Shown: piece by piece, positions 9,693 through 18,589 of the stretch
Numbering within the stretch: the stretch's first letter is position 1
Layout of the letters: every line of letters starts with the position of its first letter
Origin: Avibacterium sp. 21-586
Lineage (GTDB): Bacteria > Pseudomonadota > Gammaproteobacteria > Enterobacterales > Pasteurellaceae
Direction of reading: 5' to 3'
Length of the DNA: 64,000 nt
NCBI RefSeq assembly: GCF_026226775.1
Contig: NZ_JAKKOD010000002.1
Location: forward strand, 258,501-322,500
Notes under the pieces: model-generated
The model's input: the letters and a program-made list of their open reading frames with translations, nothing else
Told to the model about the DNA's origin: nothing
The model's database searches: none
Position numbers and translations under genes: made by a program

Positions 9693-11373
9693 TGCTATCT
9701 GTCCCCTGTGTGGCTTGTTCATCAAGTGGTTTAACATCATTCAAACCGAGTAAACTGTAATAAATCCAGCTGGTAAATTCTGCTTCGCGCACTGCTTCTC
9801 CCCAAGCAATAGGCTGAATGCCACGCCAACGTTCTTCCATAAAAGAAGCCAGTTGCGTGGTGGATTGGCGTGGTGTGGCAACATTAAAACGTGCCATTAA
9901 GCCCGCTGCACGACAGGCGCAAAGTTCCGCTTGGCAGGTTCCCATTCCTACACGGGTACGGCGGCGTAAATCCACCAAATTATTCACTTTGAGTTCATCA
10001 ACGGCATAACGAATTTCCCCTGCGCTCACCGCTTCACATTCACAAACCAAGGAACGATCTAAGCGTTCTTGATCGAGCAATTTGGTGGCGCGCTGGCCGT
10101 GGCGATATACCGCAGAAATTTTAATTGGTGTTGGCAGTGAAATAATTTGTTTGTAGGTTTCTTCTTGTGTTGCGCCTGACCCCGGTAAAGGTTGACTCGC
10201 GGTAGTGCAAGTGGCGGATTTATTGAGTTTTTTGCACACCAAGTCCGTTGCCCATTCCGCCATTAGGCGATAGGTCATTAATTTGCCGCCTGTAATGGTT
10301 ACGAAGCCCTCTAAGCCATCACGTTGTGCGTGATCGAGCAATACAATGCCACGGCTCACGTTGCGCCCTGAAGGATCGTCATCAGTGGCAACCAGTGGGC
10401 GCACCCCTGCATAAGCACGCAGCACACGGGTATGGCGTAGGGAGGGGGCGAGTTTTTCCCCTTCACGGAACAAAATATCCACTTCTTCAGGCGTTACCAC
10501 CATATTATCAATTTGATCATAAGGAATACGACTTGAGGTTGTACCGATCACGCAAATGGTATCCCCCGGTACGAGAATATCCGCGTCAGCAGGTTTACGG
10601 CAGCGGTTAATCACCAGATTATTAATGCGGTGTCCCATAATTAACAATGCTCCTTTAGCCGGGAACATTCGGATTTTCAGATCGGCATATTCGGCAATGC
10701 CTTGCCCCCAAATCCCGCCCGCATTCACCACAACAGGGGCAAAAAACAAACGTTCGACTTTATTTTTATGATCGTAAACTTTCGTCCCAATCACGCGATC
10801 ACCTTCACGGATTAGCCCTTTTACTTCGCAATAGGTGAAAATTTTTGCACCACGTTCGCTGGCATCAAGCATATTGGCGGAAGTAAGACGGAAAGGATCG
10901 ATCGAACCATCAGGCACGACCACCGCCCCCACTAAATTTGGATTGACCGAAGGCTCTAAGCGTTTGGCTAAATCAGGCTCAATCGCCACCGCTTCAATGC
11001 CAGCATTATCGCAAGCGGTAAGAAAGGTTTTTTGATAGGCCAAATCATCTTCAGGCAGCGTGATAAATAGCCCTTTGGTGTCTTCAATACAATGGCGCGC
11101 GATATTTTTTAAAATGAGATTTTCTTGGATACATTCGCGCGCAGATTCTTCATCATTCACCGCATAACGCGCGCCACTATGCAACAACCCGTGGTTACGC
11201 CCTGTTGCCCCTGTAGCAATATCACGGCGTTCCAACAACACACAATTAATGCCACGCAACGCACAATCGCGAGCAATCCCCGCGCCCGTTGCACCGCCGC
11301 CAATAATAATCACATCTGTATTAATAGGTAAAAAGTCCTGTGCATTTTGATAAAAGTGCGGTGATTTTTTCAT
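9682..11373 (-). CDS. glpA: Anaerobic glycerol-3-phosphate dehydrogenase subunit A
   Basis: Catalytic FAD subunit oxidising glycerol-3-phosphate to dihydroxyacetone phosphate. The ATG at 11373 is chosen because GGGGA lies 7 bases upstream and the product ([14 protein letters not shown]...) is then 563 residues; two upstream ATGs at 11403 and 11388 lack a comparable site. The FAD motif [13 protein letters not shown] is at residues 20-32, and the C-terminus carries the BFD-like cysteines (CEC near 420 and [13 protein letters not shown] near 460) that bind [2Fe-2S]. It is the first gene of glpABC. A USS overlaps codons 2-7 region at 11354-11362. Confidence 0.96.
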   Translation of the reverse strand: MKKSPHFYQNAQDFLPINTDVIIIGGGATGAGIARDCALRGINCVLLERRDIATGATGRNHGLLHSGARYAVNDEESARECIQENLILKNIARHCIEDTKGLFITLPEDDLAYQKTFLTACDNAGIEAVAIEPDLAKRLEPSVNPNLVGAVVVPDGSIDPFRLTSANMLDASERGAKIFTYCEVKGLIREGDRVIGTKVYDHKNKVERLFFAPVVVNAGGIWGQGIAEYADLKIRMFPAKGALLIMGHRINNLVINRCRKPADADILVPGDTICVIGTTSSRIPYDQIDNMVVTPEEVDILFREGEKLAPSLRHTRVLRAYAGVRPLVATDDDPSGRNVSRGIVLLDHAQRDGLEGFVTITGGKLMTYRLMAEWATDLVCKKLNKSATCTTASQPLPGSGATQEETYKQIISLPTPIKISAVYRHGQRATKLLDQERLDRSLVCECEAVSAGEIRYAVDELKVNNLVDLRRRTRVGMGTCQAELCACRAAGLMARFNVATPRQSTTQLASFMEERWRGIQPIAWGEAVREAEFTSWIYYSLLGLNDVKPLDEQATQGTDSNEI

Positions 11374-11424
11374 CGCTTTTCCCCACATTAAATGTGTAAA
11401 CAAAAAGATAAAATTAATAGCTTT

Positions 11425-11453
11425 ATCATACGATAAATGTTCGTTTTAGAAAA
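11425..11453 (-). promoter_or_regulatory. Candidate glpA promoter with GlpR-like half-site in the spacer
   Basis: On the minus strand TTTTCT (11453-11448), 17 bases, TATGAT (11430-11425). The spacer contains CGAACATT (11443-11436), which matches one half of the E. coli GlpR operator. A repressor bound here would block polymerase. The second half-site is poor, so GlpR binding is an inference. Confidence 0.5.
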
Positions 11454-11480
11454 TAAAATGAGCGAGTTTGTATTAAATTA

Positions 11481-11496
11481 TGTGAGGTAGATCACT
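11481..11496. promoter_or_regulatory. CRP site, glpA side
   Basis: TGTGA-GGTAGA-TCACT, nine of ten core positions of the CRP consensus. Its centre is about 70 bases upstream of the likely glpA transcription start, a usual class I distance. Confidence 0.7.
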
Positions 11497-11531
11497 ATTT
11501 GTCCACCATTGAAAAATTTTTGTTATTTTTT

Positions 11532-11547
11532 TGTGATAAATATCACA
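11532..11547. promoter_or_regulatory. CRP site, glpT side
   Basis: TGTGA-TAAATA-TCACA, a perfect CRP core. A -10 box TATGAT lies at 11587-11592 with no good -35, and the implied start near 11600 puts the CRP centre at about -61, the classic class I position. This strongly suggests cAMP-CRP-dependent glpT expression. Confidence 0.82.
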
Positions 11548-11600
11548 TCTTAAACTTTATCTTCTTTTCGTTTTTTATTTTCTCGCTATGATATGTTGGA

Positions 11601-11609
11601 AATGTTCGT
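11601..11609 (+). promoter_or_regulatory. GlpR-like half-site at glpT start of transcription
   Basis: AATGTTCGT, identical to the half-site at 11436-11444 and matching half of the known GlpR operator. It overlaps the expected glpT transcription start. The other half is degenerate (AGAGCGTC). Confidence 0.4.
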
Positions 11610-11656
11610 AAAAGAGCGTCTTTCATCTATAAAAAATAACAATTTGGAGAATTTCT

Positions 11657-13114
11657 ATGTTTGGACCGTTTAAACCAGCTTCTCATATTGCGGAGCTGCC
11701 AAAAGAGAAAATCGATCCCACTTATCAACGCTTACGCTGGCAAGTATTTATGGGAATTTTCTTTGGTTATGCTGCTTATTACTTTGTGCGTAGTAATTTT
11801 GACTTAGCACAAAAAGGCTTAATCGAAGCAGGAATGTACACAAAAACTGAATTAGGGGTAATTGGTATTGCGCCTGGCTTAGCATACGGCTTATCTAAAT
11901 TCTTTATGGCAGCAATTTCTGACCGATCTAACCCAAAAATGTTTTTACCTTTTGGCTTGGCGTTGTCTGGGTTGTGTATGACATTAATGGGACTTGTGCC
12001 TTGGGCGACCTCAGGCATTCTTATTATGTTTGTGATGTTATTCCTTAATGGCTGGTTCCAAGGTATGGGCTGGCCACCGTGTGGACGCACAATGGTGCAT
12101 TGGTGGTCGAAAAAAGAGAGAGGTACGATTGTTTCGATCTGGAATACCGCTCACAACCTTGGAGGAATGGTACCTGCATTGTTGGTTGGTTTAGCAAGCA
12201 CAATTTATGCTGCAAATCACCCTGAAGTGGCTAAAGTTACCTTCGGACACGTTTGGCAAGAAGCGCTTTATTATCCGGGCATTGCCGCAATGGTCGCCTC
12301 TGTCATTATCTTTTTCGTGATGAAAGATACACCACAATCTTGCGGTTTACCACCAATTGAAAAATACAAAAATGATTATCCCGAGGATTATGATGAAAAA
12401 ACCTACGAACATAATCTTAGCACGAAAGACATTTTTGTGACTTATGTATTAAAAAATCGCTTATTGTGGTATATCGCTATCGCAAACGTATTTGTTTATT
12501 TGATTCGTTACGGCGTGTTGAAATGGTCACCTGTGTATCTAGGTGAAGTGAAACATTTCAATATTAAAGCTACCGCTTCTGCCTATGCAATTTATGAGTT
12601 TGCCGCTATTCCGGGCACGTTATTATGTGGTTGGGTATCGGATAAACTATTTAAAGGTAAACGTGGTTTAACCGGTTTTATCTTTATGGTGTTAGTCACA
12701 ATTGCGGTGGTGATGTTGTGGCTCAATCCAGCAACGCCAGAGGCTGAACTTGCACATTATGCTCAATTACCGTGGTATGAAAATCCTTATCAATTAATGG
12801 ATTTCATTATGATGACCACTATTGGTTTCTTAATTTATGGCCCAGTAATGTTGATAGGCTTACACGCCCTTGAACTTGCACCGAAAAAAGCAGCAGGTAC
12901 ATCAGCAGGCTTTACAGGTTTATTTGGTTATTTAGGTGGCACCGTAGCAGCAAGTGCAGTTATCGGCTGGGCGGCAGACAAATTTGGCTGGGACGGCGGT
13001 TTCTATGTGATGATCGGCGGCGCAGTATTAGCTTGTGTATTAATGCTAATCACAATGGTTGAAGAAGCTAAACATAAGGCAAAAATTGCTAAAGAAGATC
13101 GTTACGGTAACTAA
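11657..13114 (+). CDS. glpT: Glycerol-3-phosphate/phosphate antiporter
   Basis: GlpT imports glycerol-3-phosphate in exchange for inorganic phosphate (OPA branch of the major facilitator superfamily). It has 485 residues and 12 predicted membrane segments. Signatures are [21 protein letters not shown] near residue 25-45 and [19 protein letters not shown] near 130-150. The two substrate-phosphate arginines of E. coli GlpT (R45, R269) are both present, in YFVRSN and YLIRYG. A TTGGAG site precedes the ATG. It is divergent from glpABC and followed by its own terminator. Confidence 0.96.
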   Translation: MFGPFKPASHIAELPKEKIDPTYQRLRWQVFMGIFFGYAAYYFVRSNFDLAQKGLIEAGMYTKTELGVIGIAPGLAYGLSKFFMAAISDRSNPKMFLPFGLALSGLCMTLMGLVPWATSGILIMFVMLFLNGWFQGMGWPPCGRTMVHWWSKKERGTIVSIWNTAHNLGGMVPALLVGLASTIYAANHPEVAKVTFGHVWQEALYYPGIAAMVASVIIFFVMKDTPQSCGLPPIEKYKNDYPEDYDEKTYEHNLSTKDIFVTYVLKNRLLWYIAIANVFVYLIRYGVLKWSPVYLGEVKHFNIKATASAYAIYEFAAIPGTLLCGWVSDKLFKGKRGLTGFIFMVLVTIAVVMLWLNPATPEAELAHYAQLPWYENPYQLMDFIMMTTIGFLIYGPVMLIGLHALELAPKKAAGTSAGFTGLFGYLGGTVAASAVIGWAADKFGWDGGFYVMIGGAVLACVLMLITMVEEAKHKAKIAKEDRYGN

Positions 13115-13123
13115 TTAAATATG

Positions 13124-13153
13124 AAAAAGGGCGGATAAAAATTCGCCTTTTTT
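13124..13153 (+). terminator. Intrinsic terminator after glpT
   Basis: AAAAAGGGCG paired with CGCCTTTTTT around a short A-rich loop, about 10 bases after the glpT stop. Confidence 0.8.
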
Positions 13154-13310
13154 ATTGGACGCTATCAGAGTGTAAAAAACAGACACAGAAATATAAGTGT
13201 TTGATTGCAAAATAATATTGCATTACATCGTGTTGCCGCATTATTTGCACTGTCTTCAGCTTATGACCTTGTCTTATTTTAAACTGTAGTAAAATAAAGG
13301 AAAATTAAAT

Positions 13311-14411
13311 ATGAAAATGAACAAAAAGTTTAAATCTCATTTTTTATCTGGGTTAGTTGCACTTTCTGCATTGGCGGGCAGTGTCACGTTTAATCTAGCT
13401 CTTGCTGATAATATGAATAATACAAAATTAGTTATTGCACACCGTGGTGCAAGTGGTTACTTACCCGAACACACCTTAGAATCAAAAGCGTTAGCATTTG
13501 GTATGAAAGCGGATTACTTAGAGCAAGATCTGGTGATGACCAAAGATAACCATCTTATCGTTATTCACGACCATTTCTTAGATGGATTAACCGATGTTGC
13601 AGAAAAATTCCCTCAACGCCACCGTAAAGATGGCAAATATTATGTGATGGATTTCACACTAGATGAAATCAAAAGCCTTAATATGACGGAAAACTTCAAA
13701 ACTGAAAATGGTAAACAAGTACAAGTTTATCCAAACCGTTTTCCTATGTGGAAATCTAACTTTAAAATTCATACCTTTGAAGAAGAAATTGAATTTATTC
13801 AAGGTTTAGAAAAATCTACTGGGAAAAAAATTGGTATTTATCCTGAAATTAAAGCCCCTTGGTTACATCATCAAGAAGGGAAAGATATCGCCAAAGCAAC
13901 ACTGCAAGTATTGAAAAAATATGGCTATACCAACAAACAATCACCTGTCTATCTACAAACTTTTGATTTTAATGAATTAAAACGCATTAAAAATGAGTTA
14001 TTGCCAGAGTTAGGAATGGATCTGAAATTAGTTCAGCTTATTGCTTATACTGATTGGCACGAAACGGAAGAAAAAAATCCGCAAGGCGAGTGGGTAAACT
14101 ATGATTATGGTTGGATGTTCAAAGAGGGGGCAATGGCAGAAGTGGCAAAATATGCTGACGGCGTAGGGCCAGGTTGGTATATGTTGATCGATGAAAACAA
14201 TTCGACCAAAGACAAAGTGGTTTACACCCCACTTGTGCAAGAATTGAAAAAATACAATATGGAACTGCACCCTTACACGGTACGCAAAGATGCCTTACCT
14301 GCATTTTTTACTAACGTAAACCAAATGTACGATGCCTTATTAAACCAAGCCGGCGCAACAGGTATTTTCACGGATTTCCCTGATACGGCAGTTGAGTTTT
14401 TAGCTAAATAG
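13311..14411 (+). CDS. glpQ: Periplasmic glycerophosphodiester phosphodiesterase, protein D homologue without lipobox
   Basis: GlpQ hydrolyses glycerophosphodiesters to glycerol-3-phosphate and an alcohol, feeding the neighbouring glpT and glpABC. It has 366 residues; the GDPD core begins VIAHRGASGYLPEHT, with catalytic HRGA and later HDHFLDG. It is closely similar to Haemophilus protein D, which is a lipoprotein with LAGC. Here the same place reads LAGS (Ser24, codon AGT at 13380-13382), and a normal signal peptidase I site ALA-D follows at residues 30-33. The protein should therefore be a soluble periplasmic enzyme. Two ATGs open the gene (codons 1 and 3). Confidence 0.95.
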   Translation: MKMNKKFKSHFLSGLVALSALAGSVTFNLALADNMNNTKLVIAHRGASGYLPEHTLESKALAFGMKADYLEQDLVMTKDNHLIVIHDHFLDGLTDVAEKFPQRHRKDGKYYVMDFTLDEIKSLNMTENFKTENGKQVQVYPNRFPMWKSNFKIHTFEEEIEFIQGLEKSTGKKIGIYPEIKAPWLHHQEGKDIAKATLQVLKKYGYTNKQSPVYLQTFDFNELKRIKNELLPELGMDLKLVQLIAYTDWHETEEKNPQGEWVNYDYGWMFKEGAMAEVAKYADGVGPGWYMLIDENNSTKDKVVYTPLVQELKKYNMELHPYTVRKDALPAFFTNVNQMYDALLNQAGATGIFTDFPDTAVEFLAK

Positions 14412-14426
14412 TTTTATTTAGGTAAT

Positions 14427-14454
14427 AAAAAACCCTACTTGCGTAGGGTTTTTT
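14427..14454. terminator. Bidirectional terminator between glpQ and rpmE
   Basis: ACCCTAC and GTAGGGT form a stem with A and T runs on either side (AAAAAA and TTTTTT), so it can stop glpQ (+) and rpmE (-) transcripts. Confidence 0.88.
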
Positions 14455-14467
14455 ATCATCAACAATC

Positions 14468-14680
14468 TTATTTTGTGCTTGGAATGTTGAAACGTTTGTT
14501 GAAGCGTTCAACACGACCACCAGTATCAACAACACGCTGTTTACCAGTGTAGAATGGGTGGCAGTTGCTGCACACATCCAAGTTCAAATCTTTACCTAAA
14601 GTTGAACGCGTTTTGATTACGTTACCGCAAGAACAAGTTGCAGTAATTTCTTTATATTCTGGGTGAATACCTTGTTGCAT
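14468..14680 (-). CDS. rpmE: 50S ribosomal protein L31 (zinc-binding form)
   Basis: L31 helps bridge the ribosomal subunits. From the ATG at 14680, which has GAGG upstream, the product is 70 residues beginning MQQGIHPEY. Cysteines 16, 18, 37 and 40 form the zinc site of the C+ form, which bacteria use when zinc is sufficient. No zinc-free paralogue is in the window. Confidence 0.96.
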   Translation of the reverse strand: MQQGIHPEYKEITATCSCGNVIKTRSTLGKDLNLDVCSNCHPFYTGKQRVVDTGGRVERFNKRFNIPSTK

Positions 14681-14842
14681 AGAAAACCTCAATTTGAAGC
14701 CACTCCGCTCTCTAAAACTGAATTTAGCACCGAGTGTGGTTAATATTACGCTTATAACACATCGCCATAAGCAGGATCTTTCATTTAAGCTTGTAGATTA
14801 TACCGAAAAAAAAGGAATATTCAAGGGGCGAGATTATTCCGC

Positions 14843-14848
14843 TATAAT
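14843..14848 (+). promoter_or_regulatory. Candidate -10 box of the priA promoter
   Basis: Perfect TATAAT 31 bases before the priA ATG. The -35 region 17 bases upstream (TTCAAG) is weak. Confidence 0.45.
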
Positions 14849-14879
14849 AAGGCAATTTTTATTTGTTAAGGTTCGCATA

Positions 14880-17066
14880 ATGAAACTTGTTCGTGTGGCG
14901 CTGGCTGTGCCGCTGTTCCAATTTTTTGATTATCTTCTGCCCGAAGGCTTAAGTCCTGTGCTGGGGGGGCGAGTGGTGGTGCCATTTGGAACGCAAAAAC
15001 GAGTAGGGATCGCGGTGGCTTTTCCTACTGAAAGTGAAATTGAGCCACAACAGCTCAAAGGGATCTTAGGCGTGCTAGATGAACAAAATTTATTTAACGA
15101 ACCTGTGTGGCGCTTAATACACTGGGCGGCAAATTATTACCAAGCCCCTTTGGGGGAAACCTTATTTCAAGCCTTGCCAGTGAAATTGCGACAGGGCGAA
15201 AGTGCGGTGCAAAATGCACAAGTTTTTTTCCAGATCACAGAATTTGGTGAGCAAGCCTTGCGTGAGAATTGGCTGAAACGTGCGAAGAAACAGCAAGAAG
15301 CCTTGCAATTATTGGCAAAACAGCCAGTGGAAAAAGGGCAGAATCCCTTTGCAGCGAGCATCTGGCACAACCTGAAAGAAAAAGGCTATATGGTGGAAAA
15401 AGAACAGCTAGCGGAAATTCGCCCTTGGCAAGATATTGAACAGCCGATTGTGAATGAGCAAAATAAACATCGCTTAAATAAAGAACAGGCGTTGGCACTA
15501 GGGCAAATTTTATTTCATCAAGGCTTTGCAGCGTGGTTGATTGATGGCGTAACGGGGTCGGGCAAAACGGAAATCTATTTACAAAGTATTGAAGAAACCT
15601 TGAAAAAAGGGCGACAAGTGCTGGTGCTAGTGCCTGAAATTGGCTTAACCCCACAAACCGTGCAACGTTTCAAGGCGCGTTTTAATGTGGAGATTGATGT
15701 TCTGCACTCTAATTTGAACGATATGCAACGCTTGCAGGCTTGGAAACGGGCAAAATCGGGGCAAAGTGCGGTGGTCATTGGCACCAGATCGGCGCTCTTT
15801 ACTCAATTTGCTGATCTTGGTTTGATCGTGATTGATGAAGAACACGACAGTTCCTTTAAGCAGCAAGAGGGGTGGCGTTATCACGCGCGGGATCTGGCAG
15901 TGGTGTATGCCAAACAGCTAGATATTCCCATTTTATTAGGATCGGCAACGCCAAGCCTTGAGAGCTTAAATAACGTGAAATTGGGCAAATACCAGCACAT
16001 TATTTTGCAAAAAAGAGCAGGAAATAGCACCGCACTTCAACAGTTTGTCATTGATCTGAAACATCAGCGTATGCAAAATGGCTTGTCAGATGCCCTTGCC
16101 AACAAAATGCAGGAACATTTACAGCAAGGCAATCAAGTGTTGCTGTTTTTAAATCGCCGTGGTTTTGCACCTGTACTGTTCTGCCACGAATGCGGTTGGG
16201 TTGCTGAATGTCAGCATTGTGAAAAACCTTATACTTATCATCAACATCAACGGGTGTTGCGCTGCCATCATTGTAACTCACAAAAGCCCATTCCAATGCA
16301 ATGTGGGCATTGTGGTTCAACCCATTTGATGACCACAGGGCTTGGCACAGAACAGTTGGAAGAAACCCTAAACCAACGCTTCCCTGATTATGTGGTAACC
16401 CGTATTGATCGCGATAGCACCGCGCGCAAAGGCAAACTAGAACAGCATTTGCAAGATATTCAGCAAGGCAAAAGCCAGATTTTAATTGGCACGCAAATGC
16501 TCGCAAAAGGCCATCATTTTCCTAATGTTACCTTAGTGGGCTTAATGAATGTGGATAACGCCTTGTTTTCTCTGGATTTTCGTGCAGAAGAACGACTTGC
16601 TCAGCTTTATGTGCAAGTGTCAGGGCGCGCGGGGCGTGGTGAAAAACACGGGCAAGTGGTGCTGCAAACGCACTATCCCGATCATCCCTTATTACGTACC
16701 TTGTTAAAAGATGGCTATGGCGAATTTGCTCAGCAAGCTTTGCAGTTACGCCAACAAATGGGGCTGCCACCTTATAGCGCACAAGCCTTATTTCGCGCGC
16801 AGAGCCGACATAGCGAAGAAGCTGAACAGTTTTTACAACACATTGCCGAACAGCTACAACAACAAAATGTTGCAGGCTTGCAAATTTACGGCCCATTGCC
16901 AGCACCTTTTAGTAAAAAAGCAGGGTTTTACCGCTGGCAATTATTGTTACAACATGCTTCCAAAGCGAAATTACAACAAGTGTTAAACCTATTTAAACAG
17001 CATATTCCGCAAAAGGCTCACCAAGTGCGGTGGATTTTAGATGTCGATCCGTTAGATTTAAGTTAA
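14880..17066 (+). CDS. priA: Primosomal protein N', replication restart helicase
   Basis: PriA recognises stalled forks and reloads the replisome. The ATG at 14880 gives 728 residues, the usual length; a longer upstream reading would add 62 residues with no PriA similarity. Domains in order: the DNA-binding N-terminus, Walker A GVTGSGKT near 220, the Walker B box DEEH near 320, a zinc-binding insert with eight cysteines (FCHECGW, CQHCE, CHHCN, CGHCG) at about 435-485, and the helicase C-terminal lobe. USS copies are at 15200-15208, 15764-15772, 16029-16037 and 17023-17031, an unusually high number for one gene. Confidence 0.96.
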   Translation: MKLVRVALAVPLFQFFDYLLPEGLSPVLGGRVVVPFGTQKRVGIAVAFPTESEIEPQQLKGILGVLDEQNLFNEPVWRLIHWAANYYQAPLGETLFQALPVKLRQGESAVQNAQVFFQITEFGEQALRENWLKRAKKQQEALQLLAKQPVEKGQNPFAASIWHNLKEKGYMVEKEQLAEIRPWQDIEQPIVNEQNKHRLNKEQALALGQILFHQGFAAWLIDGVTGSGKTEIYLQSIEETLKKGRQVLVLVPEIGLTPQTVQRFKARFNVEIDVLHSNLNDMQRLQAWKRAKSGQSAVVIGTRSALFTQFADLGLIVIDEEHDSSFKQQEGWRYHARDLAVVYAKQLDIPILLGSATPSLESLNNVKLGKYQHIILQKRAGNSTALQQFVIDLKHQRMQNGLSDALANKMQEHLQQGNQVLLFLNRRGFAPVLFCHECGWVAECQHCEKPYTYHQHQRVLRCHHCNSQKPIPMQCGHCGSTHLMTTGLGTEQLEETLNQRFPDYVVTRIDRDSTARKGKLEQHLQDIQQGKSQILIGTQMLAKGHHFPNVTLVGLMNVDNALFSLDFRAEERLAQLYVQVSGRAGRGEKHGQVVLQTHYPDHPLLRTLLKDGYGEFAQQALQLRQQMGLPPYSAQALFRAQSRHSEEAEQFLQHIAEQLQQQNVAGLQIYGPLPAPFSKKAGFYRWQLLLQHASKAKLQQVLNLFKQHIPQKAHQVRWILDVDPLDLS

Positions 17067-17177
17067 AACTCGCTAGCCATTGCTCCTATTTTTCAGTAGA
17101 ATTGCGGTTATTTTTTATTACGGTTGGGGATAATTGTTAAATTCTCCACTGGTTAAGCAAATTTATCCTGAATTTTA

Positions 17178-17186
17178 ACCGCACTT
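17178..17186 (-). repeat. USS in the priA-ftsN spacer
   Basis: Exact ACCGCACTT core followed by TTAA, about 20 bases before the ftsN start. Confidence 0.88.
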
Positions 17187-17208
17187 TTAATGGAAACTAG
17201 GTGTTATT

Positions 17209-17997
17209 GTGGCTAAACGTGATTATGTTTCTCGCCGATCTGGCGCAACAAATAAGAAAGCAAAGAAAGTCAATAAATCAGTAATTTTAACGATTGTGGC
17301 GTTAGTGATTGCCATTTTTGCTGGTGGATTATATCTTCTTAAACAAAAATCTAACCAAATTGCACCGGTGGTGCCAACACCAGAGAAAAAGGCCCCGAAA
17401 AGTGTTTTGCCAACCCCACCGGAAGAAGTGTGGAGTTATATTAAAGCCTTGGAAACTCGTACAGTACCAGTGGACGATAATCCAAAATCTTTAGAAAAAA
17501 ATATGCGTCTAACAGAAGAGCAGAAAAAAGTGCTTATTGAAATGGAGAAAGAGCAAAAAGCTGCCGAAGCCGCACGCTTAAAACAGGCAGAAGAACGTAA
17601 GAAAGCAGAAGAGCTGGCAGCTAAAGAAGCGTTAAAGAAACCTGAACCAGCTAAAGTAACCGTGGTGGAAAGTAAGCCTGCAGTGGTGGAAACAAAACCA
17701 GTTTCGAAAGTAAAAGAAGAAAGCAAAAAAGTAGAAGCACCGAAGAAAGTGGAAACGGTGGTGACGAAAAATACCAGCGGAGAGAAAAAATATGGTTTGC
17801 AATGTGGTGCATTTAAAAATCGTCAGCAGGCTGAAAATGTGCAAGCGAAGCTGATTATGTCGGGCTTTAATGCGCGTGTCAATGCAAGTGCTGACTGGAA
17901 TCGAGTAGTCATAGGGCCAATTGGCGATCGTGCGACAACGGTTAAATCCCTTGAGAAAGCTAAAGCTATAACACCTTGTGTGTTGGTGGGAATGTAA
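17209..17997 (+). CDS. ftsN: Cell division protein FtsN
   Basis: FtsN triggers septal peptidoglycan synthesis at the divisome. It starts with GTG at 17209 (AGGTG upstream) and has 262 residues: a basic cytoplasmic tail, one membrane segment at about 25-44, a periplasmic linker rich in Lys, Glu and Ala (coiled, about 90-185), and a C-terminal SPOR domain (YGLQCGAFKNRQQAENVQAKL onward) that binds denuded glycan. This bitopic layout and its place after priA match FtsN in relatives. Confidence 0.92.
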   Translation: MAKRDYVSRRSGATNKKAKKVNKSVILTIVALVIAIFAGGLYLLKQKSNQIAPVVPTPEKKAPKSVLPTPPEEVWSYIKALETRTVPVDDNPKSLEKNMRLTEEQKKVLIEMEKEQKAAEAARLKQAEERKKAEELAAKEALKKPEPAKVTVVESKPAVVETKPVSKVKEESKKVEAPKKVETVVTKNTSGEKKYGLQCGAFKNRQQAENVQAKLIMSGFNARVNASADWNRVVIGPIGDRATTVKSLEKAKAITPCVLVGM

Positions 17998-18027
17998 TTC
18001 ATATTAGTCAATTGAATTGTAACGAAA

Positions 18028-18058
18028 GCCATCTTGCCATCTCGCAGATGGCTTTTTT
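18028..18058 (+). terminator. Intrinsic terminator after ftsN
   Basis: GCCATCT-CGC-AGATGGC followed by TTTTTT (18036-18058). A second copy of GCCATCT at 18028-18034 could pair with the same 3' arm, giving an alternative longer-loop stem. Confidence 0.85.
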
Positions 18059-18060
18059 GA

Positions 18061-18543
18061 TGAGAAATGAAAATAGTAATAATCTTTGTCTAGCTTGAGT
18101 GATCGCTTAAAGAAAATGAGCACATGTTGCTCATTAGTGTATAAATTGTAGTGTCATAGTAAAACTCCATTAAATATGGCTCACTAGCCACATGACATAC
18201 TCATCAGGTTACCGGCAAATGATACAAGCGACGCTTGAAAGTGGTGCAGGTTTTCGAACGCTGGTATATGTAGTTTTATAGCGATTTCTAATGGTTTTTA
18301 CTGTATACTGTAGTGGTGCAACAATTAAAGTGCTATTTTAGTAGCGCATAAGTCAGACCTTTTTATTATTCAAGTTAAGATTGTGGATTATTTTTGAAAT
18401 ACTAAGCTATGTTTACGCTTTAACCGTGCCTGTTGTGCTAATGTGTTATCAATAAAAAGTAGTCAGACACGTTGTGTGACTCATTTCAGAATTAAAAGAA
18501 CGCATAGGGTTTCGATAGAACGTAGTTTATTGAATTACAAAGA
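18061..18543. other. Gene-poor spacer between ftsN and icd
   Basis: About 480 bases with no intact gene. It holds a short relic that resembles the start of an IS630-type transposase (18192-18281) and an imperfect inverted repeat AGTCAGACAC/GTGTGACT near 18461-18481. I see no tRNA or clear promoter in it. Confidence 0.5.
18192..18281 (+). pseudogene. Possible N-terminal relic of an IS630-type transposase
   Basis: A 29-codon reading begins MTYSSGYRQMI and continues LESGAGFRTL before a TAG. The pattern MxYSxxxRQ...LExGxxxRxL resembles the first helix of IS630-family transposases in this family as I recall them. Nothing recognisable follows, so at most it is a fragment. The match is short and the call tentative. 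Confidence 0.3.
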
Positions 18544-18573
18544 AAAAAGTGCGGTAAAAAGACCGCACTTTTT
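18544..18573 (-). terminator. USS-pair terminator after icd
   Basis: AAGTGCGGT (18547-18555) and ACCGCACTT (18562-18570) form a 12-bp stem with A and T runs on both sides; it lies just downstream of icd. Confidence 0.88.
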
Positions 18574-18589
18574 CGTTTTGGTGACTAAG

